DNA from: Bacillus sp. PK3_68 | Lineage (GTDB): Bacteria > Bacillota > Bacilli > Bacillales > Domibacillaceae | Direction of reading: 5' to 3' | Assembly: GCF_003600835.1 (NCBI RefSeq) | Contig: NZ_NQYC01000001.1 | Span: 2,899,001-2,963,000 of the forward strand | Length of the DNA: 64,000 nt | Shown here: positions 27,263 to 35,636 of the stretch, one piece after another | How positions within the stretch are numbered: position 1 is the first letter of the stretch | Layout: the number at the start of each line of letters is the position of its first letter | Position numbers and translations under genes: made by a program | Notes under the pieces: generated by a model | Databases searched by the model: none | Told to the model about the DNA's origin: nothing | What the model saw: the letters and a program-made list of their open reading frames with translations, nothing else

Positions 27263-27461
27263 TATTCACCCTCCTAGTAAATATTTCCTTCAGTATATCA
27301 TGCTTCGCTCTTTTAATTAACCAGCATATATGTGGTTACATCACTGAAAGAAGTTTACGGGCGTCTAGCCAAGGGAATCTTCGGCAACGTTTTTAAGGCC
27401 GTTTATGCGGTTGCCCCCATTGCTGGTTGCCTTTAAATAGTTTTCTTTTCACTGTATTCCA

Positions 27462-27614
27462 TTAAGACTTTTTATGTTTTCGGTCGGCCAGGTTTATTAA
27501 GGAAAGTTCCTCTATTTTCTTTTCAACAGATTGCAACCGGTCTCTTATAGAAGTGATGCGGATGCTCATGGATGATAGGGAGTCCAATATTTCTTTCAAA
27601 GTTGCTCTCGGCAT
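27462..27614 (-). CDS. Small hypothetical protein, coiled-coil
   Basis: A 50-residue protein (MPRATLKEILDSLSS start). The middle and end are heptad-like (IRDRLQSVEKKIEEL) with a basic tail (DRKHKKS). AAGGAGA lies four to five bases before the ATG. I do not recognise the family. The frame extends upstream to 27662, but without a ribosome site. Confidence 0.5.
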   Translation of the reverse strand: MPRATLKEILDSLSSMSIRITSIRDRLQSVEKKIEELSLINLADRKHKKS

Positions 27615-27926
27615 GCGATCTCCTTCTTCCTTTGTGTTTTTTATCGTAATTTTAAAAATCAACAGAAATCGGATTCTTTATGCAACCATACACTTTAACG
27701 GATAAGTTAGTAAAGAGGGAGTTACCCTCATGTTTTCATATGTTTAAGACAAGGAAGCACCTGGTTTTACCGTGCATTTGTAATGAATACTTCCTTATTG
27801 GTTAATTTACCCATTCGTGTATCGAAAACAAACATGCGGGGCATGGAGAGAGGTGGCTGTTTTTGCAGTTCTCTAGACATAAAGTATAATAAAGGGATAT
27901 TCTATCAATAAAGGTGGTGTGTACCA
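27615..27926 (+). promoter_or_regulatory. Intergenic region with promoter of the ASCH gene
   Basis: 312 bases. TTGCAG (27863-27868) and TATAAT (27885-27890), separated by 16 bases, form a good sigma-A promoter ending 37 bases before the ASCH gene. I see nothing else in the stretch. Confidence 0.6.
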
Positions 27927-28277
27927 ATGACTAATCAAAATGAAAATACAAATTTACCCCCAAAAACGTGCACGATTGAGCGCTTGGTAACAGTTCCGGC
28001 GGATGTTGAGAAAGTGTTAAAAGGACAGAAAACAGCTACACGCCGTAATGGCAGATATGCGGATATTGGTGAAATTATGACGCTTGAAGGCAAGGAGTTT
28101 GTTATTGAGCGTGTGTATTCGCAGTCACTTGGAGAATTAACAGATGAGCAGGCAAGGCAAGAAGGATATGAAAGCCTCGAAGAATACAAGGAATCGATTT
28201 TATCTATGCATCCCGGCATGCCTTGGGTGCCAAGCATGAAGGTATGGGTTCATGAATTTCAGCCTGTGCAGAAATAA
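27927..28277 (+). CDS. ASCH-domain protein
   Basis: A 116-residue protein of the ASCH (PUA-like) fold. Signs are the KVLKGQKTATRRNGRYADIGE stretch in two parts (turn with KTATRR, then DIGEIM) and the C-terminal WVPSMKVWVHEFQ strand. ASCH proteins bind RNA or modified nucleosides; some act as amidohydrolases on N4-acetylcytidine. Role here is unknown. GGTGGTG precedes the ATG. The membrane gene downstream starts nine bases after its stop, so they form an operon. Confidence 0.8.
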   Translation: MTNQNENTNLPPKTCTIERLVTVPADVEKVLKGQKTATRRNGRYADIGEIMTLEGKEFVIERVYSQSLGELTDEQARQEGYESLEEYKESILSMHPGMPWVPSMKVWVHEFQPVQK

Positions 28278-28286
28278 TTTTAAGAA

Positions 28287-28727
28287 ATGAATATCGTTTA
28301 TCAGCTTCTTCTGTATACACACATTCTTAGTGCCGTCGCATCCATCGGTCCATTTTTTGTTCTGCTCGTCTTAATTAAGAAAATGCAGACAGCTGGGATG
28401 GATGCGCAACAGGCCTACATATACGTATTTACTTCTTCTGTCAGGCTGGTTAAACACGCTGGACACGTATTGGTGGCCTCTGGAGCCTTGCTGATCATAA
28501 ATGGGCCGTGGCCATGGAGTACGTCATGGGTTGTTATGACAATTATTATCATGTTCAGCTCTATATTCTTTCTCGCCCGTGCTTTTTCTCCGACATTGAG
28601 AAAATTTGATGAGCCGGGGGCCGATAAGCAGATGCTTGTAAATAAGCTGCATCGGTCTGTATGGATTTATATCTTTTTATTAATGCTCATGCTCTGGTTT
28701 ATGACAATGAAGCCGAATCTATGGTAG
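28287..28727 (+). CDS. Four-helix integral membrane protein
   Basis: A 146-residue protein with four membrane helices. The first contains YTHILSAVASIGPFFVLLVL, the second the KHAGHVLVASGALLI segment, and the last two flank a loop with a conserved-looking LHRSVWIYIF. It resembles DUF2269-type small membrane proteins. The histidines at helix ends could bind heme or metal, but this is speculation. It is co-transcribed with the ASCH gene and followed by a strong terminator. Confidence 0.65.
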   Translation: MNIVYQLLLYTHILSAVASIGPFFVLLVLIKKMQTAGMDAQQAYIYVFTSSVRLVKHAGHVLVASGALLIINGPWPWSTSWVVMTIIIMFSSIFFLARAFSPTLRKFDEPGADKQMLVNKLHRSVWIYIFLLMLMLWFMTMKPNLW

Positions 28728-28750
28728 ATTACTTGAAATGATGAAGAGAC

Positions 28751-28798
28751 CAAGCGAAGATAGACGCTCAAAGCAGCTATCTTCGCTTGTTTTTTTGT
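28751..28798 (+). terminator. Rho-independent terminator
   Basis: CAAGCGAAGATAG pairs perfectly with CTATCTTCGCTTG and is followed by TTTTTTT. Confidence 0.9.
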
Positions 28799-28863
28799 TT
28801 TAGCCATGCTTTATCGTGATAATATGATAACATGGTAGTATGCTAAAATTTTCCAATTAATGA

Positions 28864-28893
28864 TTGACGGATATTTTCAACTAAGATTATAAT
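28864..28893 (+). promoter_or_regulatory. Sigma-A promoter of hutPH
   Basis: TTGACG (28864-28869) and TATAAT (28888-28893) are 18 bases apart and end 50 bases before hutP. In B. subtilis the hut promoter is also repressed by CodY and CcpA. I see only a weak CodY-like match (AATTTTCCAATTAAT) just upstream. Confidence 0.65.
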
Positions 28894-28943
28894 AGGAAGT
28901 GAGTAATGAATATTTTTTATTTTCAGATTTGGGTGGTGGTTGA

Positions 28944-29381
28944 ATGTCACAAACGATACAGATCGGTAAAATTGCCACCTTGCTCGCGATGCTCGATGAG
29001 ACAGAGTGCCGCATGTTTGATTCGGCATTTGATCAAGTATCTTTCTGCCAGGGAAAAGTAGGATCTATGAACACGCAGAAAGTGATTTCGGCTGTTGAGA
29101 CAGCAGTAAAAAGAAATCAGTTAATTGAGGAAGATGTGTACAGGGAAACCCACGCTTTATATCACGCTATTCTCGAAGCATTGGAAGGGGTAACAAGAGG
29201 CAGGCTGGCCATTGGTGAAATGTTGAGAACGGTCGGACTTCGCTTTGCTGTTGTACGGGGAAGGCCGTATAAACAAGCGAACGAAGGAGAGTGGATTGCC
29301 GTCGCTTTTTACGGCACGATTGGCGCACCTGTAAAAGGGTTAGAGCATGAGGCGATCGGTCTTGGAATTAATCACATTTAA
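28944..29381 (+). CDS. hutP: Hut operon antiterminator HutP
   Basis: A 145-residue RNA-binding regulator that forms hexamers and, with L-histidine and Mg2+, binds UAG repeats to prevent termination before hutH. Family landmarks are present: the [12 protein letters not shown] segment, [32 protein letters not shown], and the terminal [16 protein letters not shown], which holds the metal and histidine contacts. The N-terminal 25 residues differ from Bacillus subtilis. GGTGGTGG precedes the ATG. Its RNA target lies in the gap before hutH. Confidence 0.95.
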   Translation: MSQTIQIGKIATLLAMLDETECRMFDSAFDQVSFCQGKVGSMNTQKVISAVETAVKRNQLIEEDVYRETHALYHAILEALEGVTRGRLAIGEMLRTVGLRFAVVRGRPYKQANEGEWIAVAFYGTIGAPVKGLEHEAIGLGINHI

Positions 29382-29609
29382 TTAGGTGGTTGCACATACA
29401 AGTTCTTTGCTGCTCCTCACTAGGCTGTACGCCTTAAAAGGTAAGCATTCTTACTCCGTTCAACAAGATCTGAGGCCAGCGATTGTACATCCACACATTA
29501 ATAGCACAAGCAGCAATGAAGGCAGCTGATGCGGGCAATTAGTTGCATCAACCTTCTGTGCGGGCTGTGTCAGTAAAAAGTTTAATTGAATACAATGAAT
29601 CATGACCTA
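29382..29609 (+). other. Leader between hutP and the HutP target
   Basis: About 228 transcribed bases without a recognised gene or element. There is a short inverted pair CTGATGC/GCATCA near 29528-29552. Codon-like pieces occur but are interrupted by stops. Confidence 0.4.
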
Positions 29610-29672
29610 TAGTAACTAGTCGTTAGGAGGTGATGATGGCTCATTCTTTATATGCCATCGTCGCCTCTTTTT
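29610..29672 (+). promoter_or_regulatory. HutP antitermination site with terminator
   Basis: Three TAG triplets at 29610, 29617 and 29624 repeat every seven bases, the (UAG N4) arrangement that HutP binds. The third abuts a 14-bp terminator stem: GAGGTGATGATGGC (29627-29640) with GCCATCGTCGCCTC (29654-29667), then TTTTT. With histidine, HutP should open this hairpin and let transcription reach hutH. Confidence 0.9.
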
Positions 29673-29702
29673 ATGTTTTAAAATTAAAAGGAGGAAAAGA
29701 AA

Positions 29703-31223
29703 ATGGTGGAATTAACAGGAGGCTCTTTAACAATTGAACAGCTAAGAAGAATTTGTTTTGATCAAGAGAAAGTAGCCATTTCGGCTGAAAGTATGGAACG
29801 AGTACTAAAGAGCCGGTTGGCAGTCGATCGGATTGTATCGGAGAAAAAAACAATCTATGGGATTACGACAGGATTTGGTAAATTCAGTGACGTCATCATT
29901 AATGAAGAAGACGTACAGGACTTGCAGCTGAACTTAATCCGTTCCCACGCCTGCGGGGTCGGCCATCCTTTTCCGGAAGTTGTTTCCCGGGCAATGATGG
30001 TACTTCGCTTGAATGCCTTGTTAAAAGGATTTTCTGGGGTGCGTCCGGTACTAGTAGAAACATTGGGAGAGCTTATTAATCAATCGATTCATCCGTACAT
30101 CCCTCAACAGGGGTCTTTAGGAGCATCCGGTGATCTGGCACCGCTCTCTCATCTTGCTCTTGTGCTAATTGGCGAGGGGAAAGTGCACGGGGAAAATGGT
30201 GAACCTGTTGATTGTGCGTCCGTTTTAAAGCAAAAAGGTATTGAACCGATTGTTTTACAAGCGAAAGAAGGGCTGGCACTTATTAATGGTACGCAAGCTA
30301 TGACAGCGATGGGCGTTATTAATTATCTGGAAGCCGAGCAGCTCGCTTATGATAGCGAATGGATTGCCGCTATGACGATGGAGGGATTGGAAGGGATTAT
30401 TGATGCTTTCCATCCAGCTATTCACGAAGCAAGGGGTTACCCGCAACAGCTTGCTGTAGCTCAGCGTATGAGTGAATGGGTAAAAGGCAGCCAGCTAATT
30501 ACACGCCAGGGTGAAAAGCGCGTTCAAGATGCTTACTCTATCCGCTGTATTCCTCAAGTACATGGAGCTTCATGGCAGGCGCTTGATTATGTGAAAGAAA
30601 AGCTGGAAATTGAAATGAATGCAGCCACCGACAACCCGCTTATTTTTGAAGAAGGAGATCTCGTAATCTCGGGTGGCAATTTTCATGGACAGCCCATTGC
30701 ACTAGCAATGGATTTTATGAAAATCGCTGTTGCGGAACTGGCCAATATTTCTGAACGCCGAATTGAGCGGCTCGTTAATCCACAGTTAAATGATTTGCCG
30801 CCATTCTTAAGTCCGGAACCTGGCCTCCAGTCTGGTGCTATGATTATGCAATATGTAGCCGCCTCTCTTGTCTCGGAGAACAAAACACTGGCTCACCCGG
30901 CGAGCGTGGACTCGATTCCCTCCTCTGCAAATCAGGAAGACCATGTTAGCATGGGAACAACCGCTGCCCGTCATGCGAGCATGATTATTCAAAATGTCCG
31001 CCGTGTGCTCGCTATTGAATGCATTTGTGCTATGCAAGCGGTAGAATATAAAGGCATAGAAAAAGTAGCACCAAAACTTCGTAACAAGTGGGAGCAACTG
31101 CGCAGCATAGTTCCAAGTATAGAAAAAGATCGAGTATTTTCAGAAGATATGGAAAGAATGAATCAAGCTTTACACCCCATTACAAGTGACCGGCTTAAAA
31201 GAAGCGTATCGGATCTTGCTTAA
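29703..31223 (+). CDS. hutH: Histidine ammonia-lyase
   Basis: A 506-residue cytosolic enzyme that removes ammonia from histidine to give urocanate, the first step of the pathway completed by hutU and hutI at 14-17 kb. The prosthetic MIO group forms from Ala141-Ser142-Gly143 in [14 protein letters not shown]. The active-site loop with Tyr ([13 protein letters not shown]) is near residue 52. AAAGGAGGA precedes the ATG. Expression depends on HutP antitermination. It ends with a terminator; hutU does not follow as it does in B. subtilis. Confidence 0.97.
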   Translation: MVELTGGSLTIEQLRRICFDQEKVAISAESMERVLKSRLAVDRIVSEKKTIYGITTGFGKFSDVIINEEDVQDLQLNLIRSHACGVGHPFPEVVSRAMMVLRLNALLKGFSGVRPVLVETLGELINQSIHPYIPQQGSLGASGDLAPLSHLALVLIGEGKVHGENGEPVDCASVLKQKGIEPIVLQAKEGLALINGTQAMTAMGVINYLEAEQLAYDSEWIAAMTMEGLEGIIDAFHPAIHEARGYPQQLAVAQRMSEWVKGSQLITRQGEKRVQDAYSIRCIPQVHGASWQALDYVKEKLEIEMNAATDNPLIFEEGDLVISGGNFHGQPIALAMDFMKIAVAELANISERRIERLVNPQLNDLPPFLSPEPGLQSGAMIMQYVAASLVSENKTLAHPASVDSIPSSANQEDHVSMGTTAARHASMIIQNVRRVLAIECICAMQAVEYKGIEKVAPKLRNKWEQLRSIVPSIEKDRVFSEDMERMNQALHPITSDRLKRSVSDLA

Positions 31224-31233
31224 GTGACAAAGG

Positions 31234-31265
31234 TTGCCAGTTCTCTAGGAGGCTGGCAATTTTTG
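31234..31265 (+). terminator. Terminator after hutH
   Basis: TTGCCAG and CTGGCAA pair around a 12-base loop, followed by TTTTTG. Confidence 0.8.
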
Positions 31266-31402
31266 TTTTATGTTCCCTACTTTTTAGGAAGGGGAATATG
31301 ATATGATGAAGGCAGAATCTTTGTTAAATAAAGACAACCATTATGAATGAGGACAGCCCTTTTGGATCTTCCGCTATCTATTGAATGAAGGAGAAGATAA
31401 AG

Positions 31403-31840
31403 TTGAACCAGTTCATAACACTTTTAATTTACTTGATTGGAATGCCTATGGCCGGATGGACGATCTATCGTTCGCTGGAGCGTTTCATTGGCCACTTGGA
31501 CGCCAGAGCAAATATAAAGACAAAGCTGAATGAACTGAACCAACTAGGGGAGTGTAGCCACTGTGGACGGTTAAGTCGTACATACCAAAGGGAGTTGGTT
31601 CGCTACGAGCTGCTTTTTCAAGAGGATAGGCTAGCGAATACGGATCAGGCTTGCCCTCATTGTAAAAAAGAAGCGTTTTTTCTGCAGGTCGAGCAATCTC
31701 TTCCATTTCATGATAAGCATATAGACTGCCTGCCTCTTGAGAAAAGTGAATATGCTGAATATGAAAAGCAAATAGAGCAACATGAGGAGCTTGTATATTT
31801 ATCCAAGACGAATGAGCTTTTTAAAAATAAACTGACGTAA
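31403..31840 (+). CDS. Membrane-anchored zinc-ribbon protein, hypothetical
   Basis: A 145-residue protein with one N-terminal membrane helix (FITLLIYLIGMPMAGWTIY) and two CxxC pairs (CSHCGRLS and CPHCKKEA) about 40 residues apart, which can hold one zinc. The C-terminal third is acidic and helical. The TTG at 31403 has AAGGAGA eight bases before it. The in-frame ATG at 31385 has no ribosome site. I do not recognise the family. Confidence 0.6.
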   Translation: MNQFITLLIYLIGMPMAGWTIYRSLERFIGHLDARANIKTKLNELNQLGECSHCGRLSRTYQRELVRYELLFQEDRLANTDQACPHCKKEAFFLQVEQSLPFHDKHIDCLPLEKSEYAEYEKQIEQHEELVYLSKTNELFKNKLT

Positions 31841-31941
31841 GTGTGTGGCGACTACATCTATAGGTAAACAGAAAGAGCTTCGTATTGTCTGAAGCTCTAT
31901 TTGGTTTGTAGATCAATCTAGAAACAGAATTAGCTATTGGA

Positions 31942-32352
31942 TTAGGGATGTGCTTGTTTTATTGCAATATGTATTTCAATCTCTCCGCTGGGATAGTATT
32001 TCTCGTAATCAAACGTATAAGCTCGGTGCAGGGCGCCTGATTCTTCTAAATCCCATATCTTGCTCCAGGTCTTAAATAGTCCTTGTTCATCGGCTGCATC
32101 CACTTTGAATACTTGATAAAGCTCATTCGCAGGAATCTTTAATACGGTTTCTGCGTTGCTTTCCATACCGACACCTAATGAATAATCTCCTTTGTAGTTA
32201 TTTTCATAATCATAATAAACCCCATAAGTACAATTTTGATTGTCTACCAGACTTCGGGAAGCCTCTTCCCACAGCGTTTTAATTTTCTCCATTACTTGAT
32301 CATCGTTAAAATTATTGGTTCTAATGCTGTTAACTAAATACAATTGCATCAT
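31942..32352 (-). CDS. GyrI-like (AraC effector-binding) small-molecule-binding protein
   Basis: A 136-residue stand-alone GyrI-like domain. It has the duplicated beta-alpha-beta-beta layout with YGVYYDYENNYKGDYSLGVG, and ends in a strand pair with a conserved acidic residue (YPSGEIEIHIAI). E. coli SbmC/GyrI of this family protects DNA gyrase and is SOS-induced; others hydrolyse cyclopropanoid toxins or simply bind drugs. This gene has a promoter with two LexA-like boxes upstream (32439-32489), which supports a damage-response role. The ribosome site is weak (AAAGGG). Confidence 0.7.
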   Translation of the reverse strand: MMQLYLVNSIRTNNFNDDQVMEKIKTLWEEASRSLVDNQNCTYGVYYDYENNYKGDYSLGVGMESNAETVLKIPANELYQVFKVDAADEQGLFKTWSKIWDLEESGALHRAYTFDYEKYYPSGEIEIHIAIKQAHP

Positions 32353-32438
32353 TAATCAGCCCTTTCGAATAAATTAGCTTATTTGATTAGTAGGTAGGAA
32401 GGGAAACACAATTTTTATTTATCAGCCCTTATCAATAG

Positions 32439-32489
32439 AGAACAAATGTTCCTTTGTTAAAATATAGAACATTTGTTTTTGTTTGTCAA
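32439..32489 (-). promoter_or_regulatory. Sigma-A promoter with two LexA (SOS) boxes
   Basis: Read on the minus strand, TTGACA (32489-32484), 17 bases, then TATATT (32466-32461) is a strong sigma-A promoter. AAACAAATGTTC ends right at the -10 (32478-32467), and a second box, GAACATTTGTTC, lies just downstream (32451-32440). The Bacillus LexA consensus is CGAACRNRYGTTYG. The downstream box fits all inner positions; the upstream one departs at its ends. The GyrI-like gene starts about 90 bases further on. Confidence 0.6.
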
Positions 32490-32521
32490 ATAGTAAAAAG
32501 ACCAATCGTGCTTCAAAGTAG

Positions 32522-32562
32522 AAAAACTCTGTTCACTTGCAAGGAGTGAACAGAGTTTTTTT
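32522..32562. terminator. Terminator of the DoxX-like gene
   Basis: AACTCTGTTCACT and AGTGAACAGAGTT form a 13-bp stem with A and T runs at either side. Confidence 0.85.
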
Positions 32563-32920
32563 ATTGGTCGAGTTTTCTAGCTCCTCTTATAAGCAACCAT
32601 TGAAGCGGCAGACGGCCCCATAACAACGGCTTGGGCAATTGTTTTCCGTTTAACGGTAAATTTTTAACGGCCATATAAATATTAGCGGGAAATACAGCAA
32701 CGAAAAAAGTTGGCAGCAGTCTTGAAACAGCGGTCACCGCTTTGTTTAAAAGCAATAGTCCGCCGAACAACATTTCAATTACACCGCTAATCCAAACAAT
32801 CTCCTTTTTAAAAGGGATTTGACGGGGGATGATCGATTGAAACCCTGCCGTTCGTGTAAAATGAAGAATACCCGCAGCAAAAAGTCCAATCCCATATAGG
32901 AATCGCAATAACTGTCTCAT
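32561..32920 (-). CDS. DoxX-like small membrane protein
   Basis: A 119-residue protein with four membrane helices in the DoxX pattern. Signs are FLYGIGLFAAGILHFTR near the start, then WISGVIEMLFGGLLLL and the FPANIYMAVKN loop. Family members are membrane components linked to redox or sulfur metabolism, but most are unknown. The ATG at 32920 follows AGGAGG by ten bases. Upstream in-frame residues to 32980 are unlikely to be coding. Confidence 0.75.
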   Translation of the reverse strand: MRQLLRFLYGIGLFAAGILHFTRTAGFQSIIPRQIPFKKEIVWISGVIEMLFGGLLLLNKAVTAVSRLLPTFFVAVFPANIYMAVKNLPLNGKQLPKPLLWGRLPLQWLLIRGARKLDQ

Positions 32921-33156
32921 TCCAGCAACGCCTCCTTTCCTTTTTCTCTTACTGTACCCGATTATAGATGAAATGAACAAAATAGCTCTATAACCAGTCG
33001 AGGATTACAAATAAAAGTTCACAAGCAGATTTCTTGGGAAATAAAACTGATAAAATAATAACGAATCATCAGCATTCATTTTGAGACCGTGCCTCTTTGC
33101 TGTACAATTTTTTACAGGCGAACCGTTGAGCAAGACATTAAAGTGGGGGTGATTGA

Positions 33157-33489
33157 ATGAATAGTGACGGGCCATTACGACCCTTTACTATCGAGGTGAT
33201 CCGCATATTAAAAGAGATTCCTTCTGGATATGTTGTTACATATGGACAAGTTGCCCGCATGGCTGGCAGTCCGCGTGCAGCCCGGCAGGTGGTTCGGATT
33301 TTACATTCCATGAGCAAGAAGTACAAACTGCCTTGGCATCGCGTAGTTAATGCTAAAGGGGAGATAGTTGTACCAGATGATAATTCCCGGAAATTGCAGC
33401 GGTTATTGCTGGAAGACGAAGGTGTTCCGTTTACGAAAGATGGGCGGGTGGATTTGAAGCAATTTGAAAGTTCTCATAAAGGAAGATAA
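33157..33489 (+). CDS. Alkyltransferase-like protein (ATL)
   Basis: A 110-residue homolog of the DNA-binding domain of O6-alkylguanine-DNA alkyltransferase. The active-site motif PCHRV is PWHRV here (Trp60 in place of Cys), which defines ATL proteins: they bind alkylated guanine without repairing it and recruit nucleotide excision repair. The helix-turn-helix with the arginine finger (GSPRAARQVVRIL) is intact. GGGGGTG precedes the ATG. It is monocistronic. Confidence 0.9.
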   Translation: MNSDGPLRPFTIEVIRILKEIPSGYVVTYGQVARMAGSPRAARQVVRILHSMSKKYKLPWHRVVNAKGEIVVPDDNSRKLQRLLLEDEGVPFTKDGRVDLKQFESSHKGR

Positions 33490-33760
33490 TGAAACAAAGA
33501 AAACATCTGATAAAGAAGGCATGAAAGAATCAATTAATCAATATATAGTATAAGCGGAATCTAATCATTGCTTCAGTTGTTGGAAAAGTTAAAAAGGCAG
33601 TAAAAGAGATGTTCATCCATAATTAGAAAGGAGTTGATCGAAGTAGGAAGGCGGTCTCCCTTTCCAAAATAGTTTTTTTGATTAGAATGGAGGAGAGGAA
33701 GGATAGTATCTTCCTGGTGGATTTTTTAATAATACGATAAACGTAATGAGGTATGAACAT

Positions 33761-34678
33761 ATGCTGAATGAAGACATTTATAAAGAATTGGTCACCATTT
33801 GTGGTGAAAGAAACGTACTGCGTGATGAGCCGTTGAAGGATCATACATTAGTAAAGATCGGCGGCAAAGCAGATTTTTTAGTGATGCCTGAAACATATGA
33901 AGCGGTGGCTGAGGTCATTCGTTTAAAGGAAAAGCATCAACTGCCGTTTACTTTGCTTGGAAACGGATCGAATGTAATTGTCCGGGATGGTGGAGTTCGG
34001 GGAATTGTATTGCAATTTAAGCATTTGGCAGCCCTTCGCGTAGAAGGAAATCAGCTAATTGCTCAAGGGGGAGCAAATATTAAGGATGCTTCCCGTTTAG
34101 CGTATGAGCATAGTTTAGCTGGACTGGAATTTGCCTGCGGAATTCCAGGTTCCATCGGCGGAGCGATGGTGATGAATGCTGGCGCTTATGGCGGTGAGGT
34201 GAAGGACGTCATTGATCATGTCAAAATAGTGACCCAGCAAGGCCAGCTTCGCACGTTGAAGAAAGATGAATTAGCACTCGGTTACCGTACAAGTATTATC
34301 AGCCAAAATAAAGATATCGTGCTTGAAGCTGTTTTTACGCTTGAAGCTGGTGACCAGGCGGAAATTAAAGAAAAAATGGATGATTTTACATTCCAAAGGG
34401 AATCAAAACAGCCACTGGAGTACCCATCTGTCGGCAGCGTATTCAAACGGCCGCCAGGCTACTTTGCCGGGAAATTAATTCAGGATAGCGGTCTGCAAGG
34501 AAAAGGAGTCGGTGGAGCGGAAGTTTCAACCAAGCATGCTGGGTTTATCATTAACAAAAACAATGCAACAGCAGCTGATTATATTGCAACCATTGAAATG
34601 GTCCGCCAGAAAGTAAAGGAAACGTTCGGAGTAGAACTTGAACTAGAAGCAAAAATCGTCGGTGAGGAAATAAAATAG
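33761..34678 (+). CDS. murB: UDP-N-acetylenolpyruvoylglucosamine reductase
   Basis: MurB reduces UDP-GlcNAc-enolpyruvate to UDP-MurNAc with NADPH and FAD, an essential cytosolic step in peptidoglycan synthesis. The 305-residue form lacks the extra loop of E. coli MurB (type II). FAD contacts are in LGNGSNVIVRDGGVRG and ACGIPGSIGGAMVMNAGAYGGE. The catalytic serine is in YPSVGSVFKRP, and the substrate-binding stretch GLQGKGVGGAEVS is present. ATG at 33761 follows GAGG by nine bases. It is apart from division genes, alone before a terminator. Confidence 0.95.
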   Translation: MLNEDIYKELVTICGERNVLRDEPLKDHTLVKIGGKADFLVMPETYEAVAEVIRLKEKHQLPFTLLGNGSNVIVRDGGVRGIVLQFKHLAALRVEGNQLIAQGGANIKDASRLAYEHSLAGLEFACGIPGSIGGAMVMNAGAYGGEVKDVIDHVKIVTQQGQLRTLKKDELALGYRTSIISQNKDIVLEAVFTLEAGDQAEIKEKMDDFTFQRESKQPLEYPSVGSVFKRPPGYFAGKLIQDSGLQGKGVGGAEVSTKHAGFIINKNNATAADYIATIEMVRQKVKETFGVELELEAKIVGEEIK

Positions 34679-34998
34679 TTTTATGAAATAGTCCCACGAT
34701 AGGGCTGTTTCAAGCTGTTGGCAAACGCTCGATTTCTTCGTTGCTGGCTTGTCTGTGATGCTCATGACTCCATGATCACTTCGCTTCTCGCCAGGAAAGA
34801 CAAACGTTTTTAATCCGCCTGCAAACATATAAAACAGACTTTATCTGCACTAAAAAAACAGTCCCGTCCCAGGACTGTTTTTTAGTTAAGTGTATCTTAA
34901 TTCCTCTAAAACTAATTGCAGTTTTTCCAAGGAAGAGATAAAGTCAAATTGGAGTTGTTCAGATAGATAAATAGATCAAGGGACAGCGGGGAGAGAAC
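34679..34998. other. Non-coding stretch with terminator
   Basis: About 320 bases. AAAAAACAGTCC (ending 34864) and GGACTGTTTTTT (34872-34883) form a strong terminator, far from the murB stop. An earlier partner, AGTCCCACGATAGGGCTGTTT near 34691, resembles the same hairpin in weak form. No gene is supported. Confidence 0.6.
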
Positions 34999-35277
34999 AT
35001 GATTTTTCTAAGCTTTTTAATAACAATTATTTGTCTGGTTGGCAGCATTACTGGACTCGTATCCAATCCAACTGATAGTGAAAGAATGATCTTGATTGGC
35101 TGGCTTATAATCGGCATTGCGTTATTTGTATTTACGGTGCTCTGGTACAGAAGAAAAAAGGGGAAGAGGGATGACTTATCATATTGCTGTGATTGTCCGC
35201 CGAATGTATTTAGCTTCAAAGGATTTGATTGTGACAAGGATGGAGACTGCGATTGCAGTCCGGATTGCTCACCATGA
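34999..35277 (+). CDS. Small membrane protein with Cys/Asp-rich tail
   Basis: A 92-residue protein with two membrane helices, then a basic stretch (RRKKGKR) and a tail containing CCDCPP, DCDKDGDCDCSPDC. The tail has seven cysteines among aspartates, suggesting metal binding. The stop overlaps the next start (ATGA at 35274-35277), so it is translationally coupled to the DUF2085 gene. GGGGAGAGAAC precedes the ATG. Family unknown to me. Confidence 0.65.
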   Translation: MIFLSFLITIICLVGSITGLVSNPTDSERMILIGWLIIGIALFVFTVLWYRRKKGKRDDLSYCCDCPPNVFSFKGFDCDKDGDCDCSPDCSP

Positions 35278-35636
35278 AAAGTTTTTTTATGGATCTTCTT
35301 ACATTAAGTTTTATGCCTTGCCATCGTAAGCCGGAGCGGTCGCTAATTGTAAAAGGAAGGCAATTCCCTGTCTGTTTCCGGTGCATGTTTTTGCTAATCG
35401 GCTTACTTTTGTCAGGGCCTCTAGCCATTTATGGGCCGTTATGGCCACTCCTGCCCTCTCTCGTCGCAGCTGTTGCCGCCTGCCTCCCGTTGCTCGTCGA
35501 CGGCTTCACACAAAAGTGGAAATTGCGTTCAAGCAACAACTTTTTACGAAGCCTAACGGGATTGGCAGCTGGAGCAGGTCTCGCTCAATTTGCTGTAGCG
35601 GCAGCGAATGCTGGTGTCCGCTTTATTCTTTACTGA
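35274..35636 (+). CDS. DUF2085-type membrane protein
   Basis: A 120-residue membrane protein with the DUF2085 signature near the start: PCHRKPERSL, then FPVCFRCMFLLIGLLL, in which conserved Cys and His residues precede the first helix. Three helices follow. The family's function is unknown; the Cys/His set could bind metal, in line with the Cys-rich partner it overlaps by four bases. Its 3' end overlaps the convergent MFS gene by seven bases. Confidence 0.8.
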   Translation: MKSFFMDLLTLSFMPCHRKPERSLIVKGRQFPVCFRCMFLLIGLLLSGPLAIYGPLWPLLPSLVAAVAACLPLLVDGFTQKWKLRSSNNFLRSLTGLAAGAGLAQFAVAAANAGVRFILY

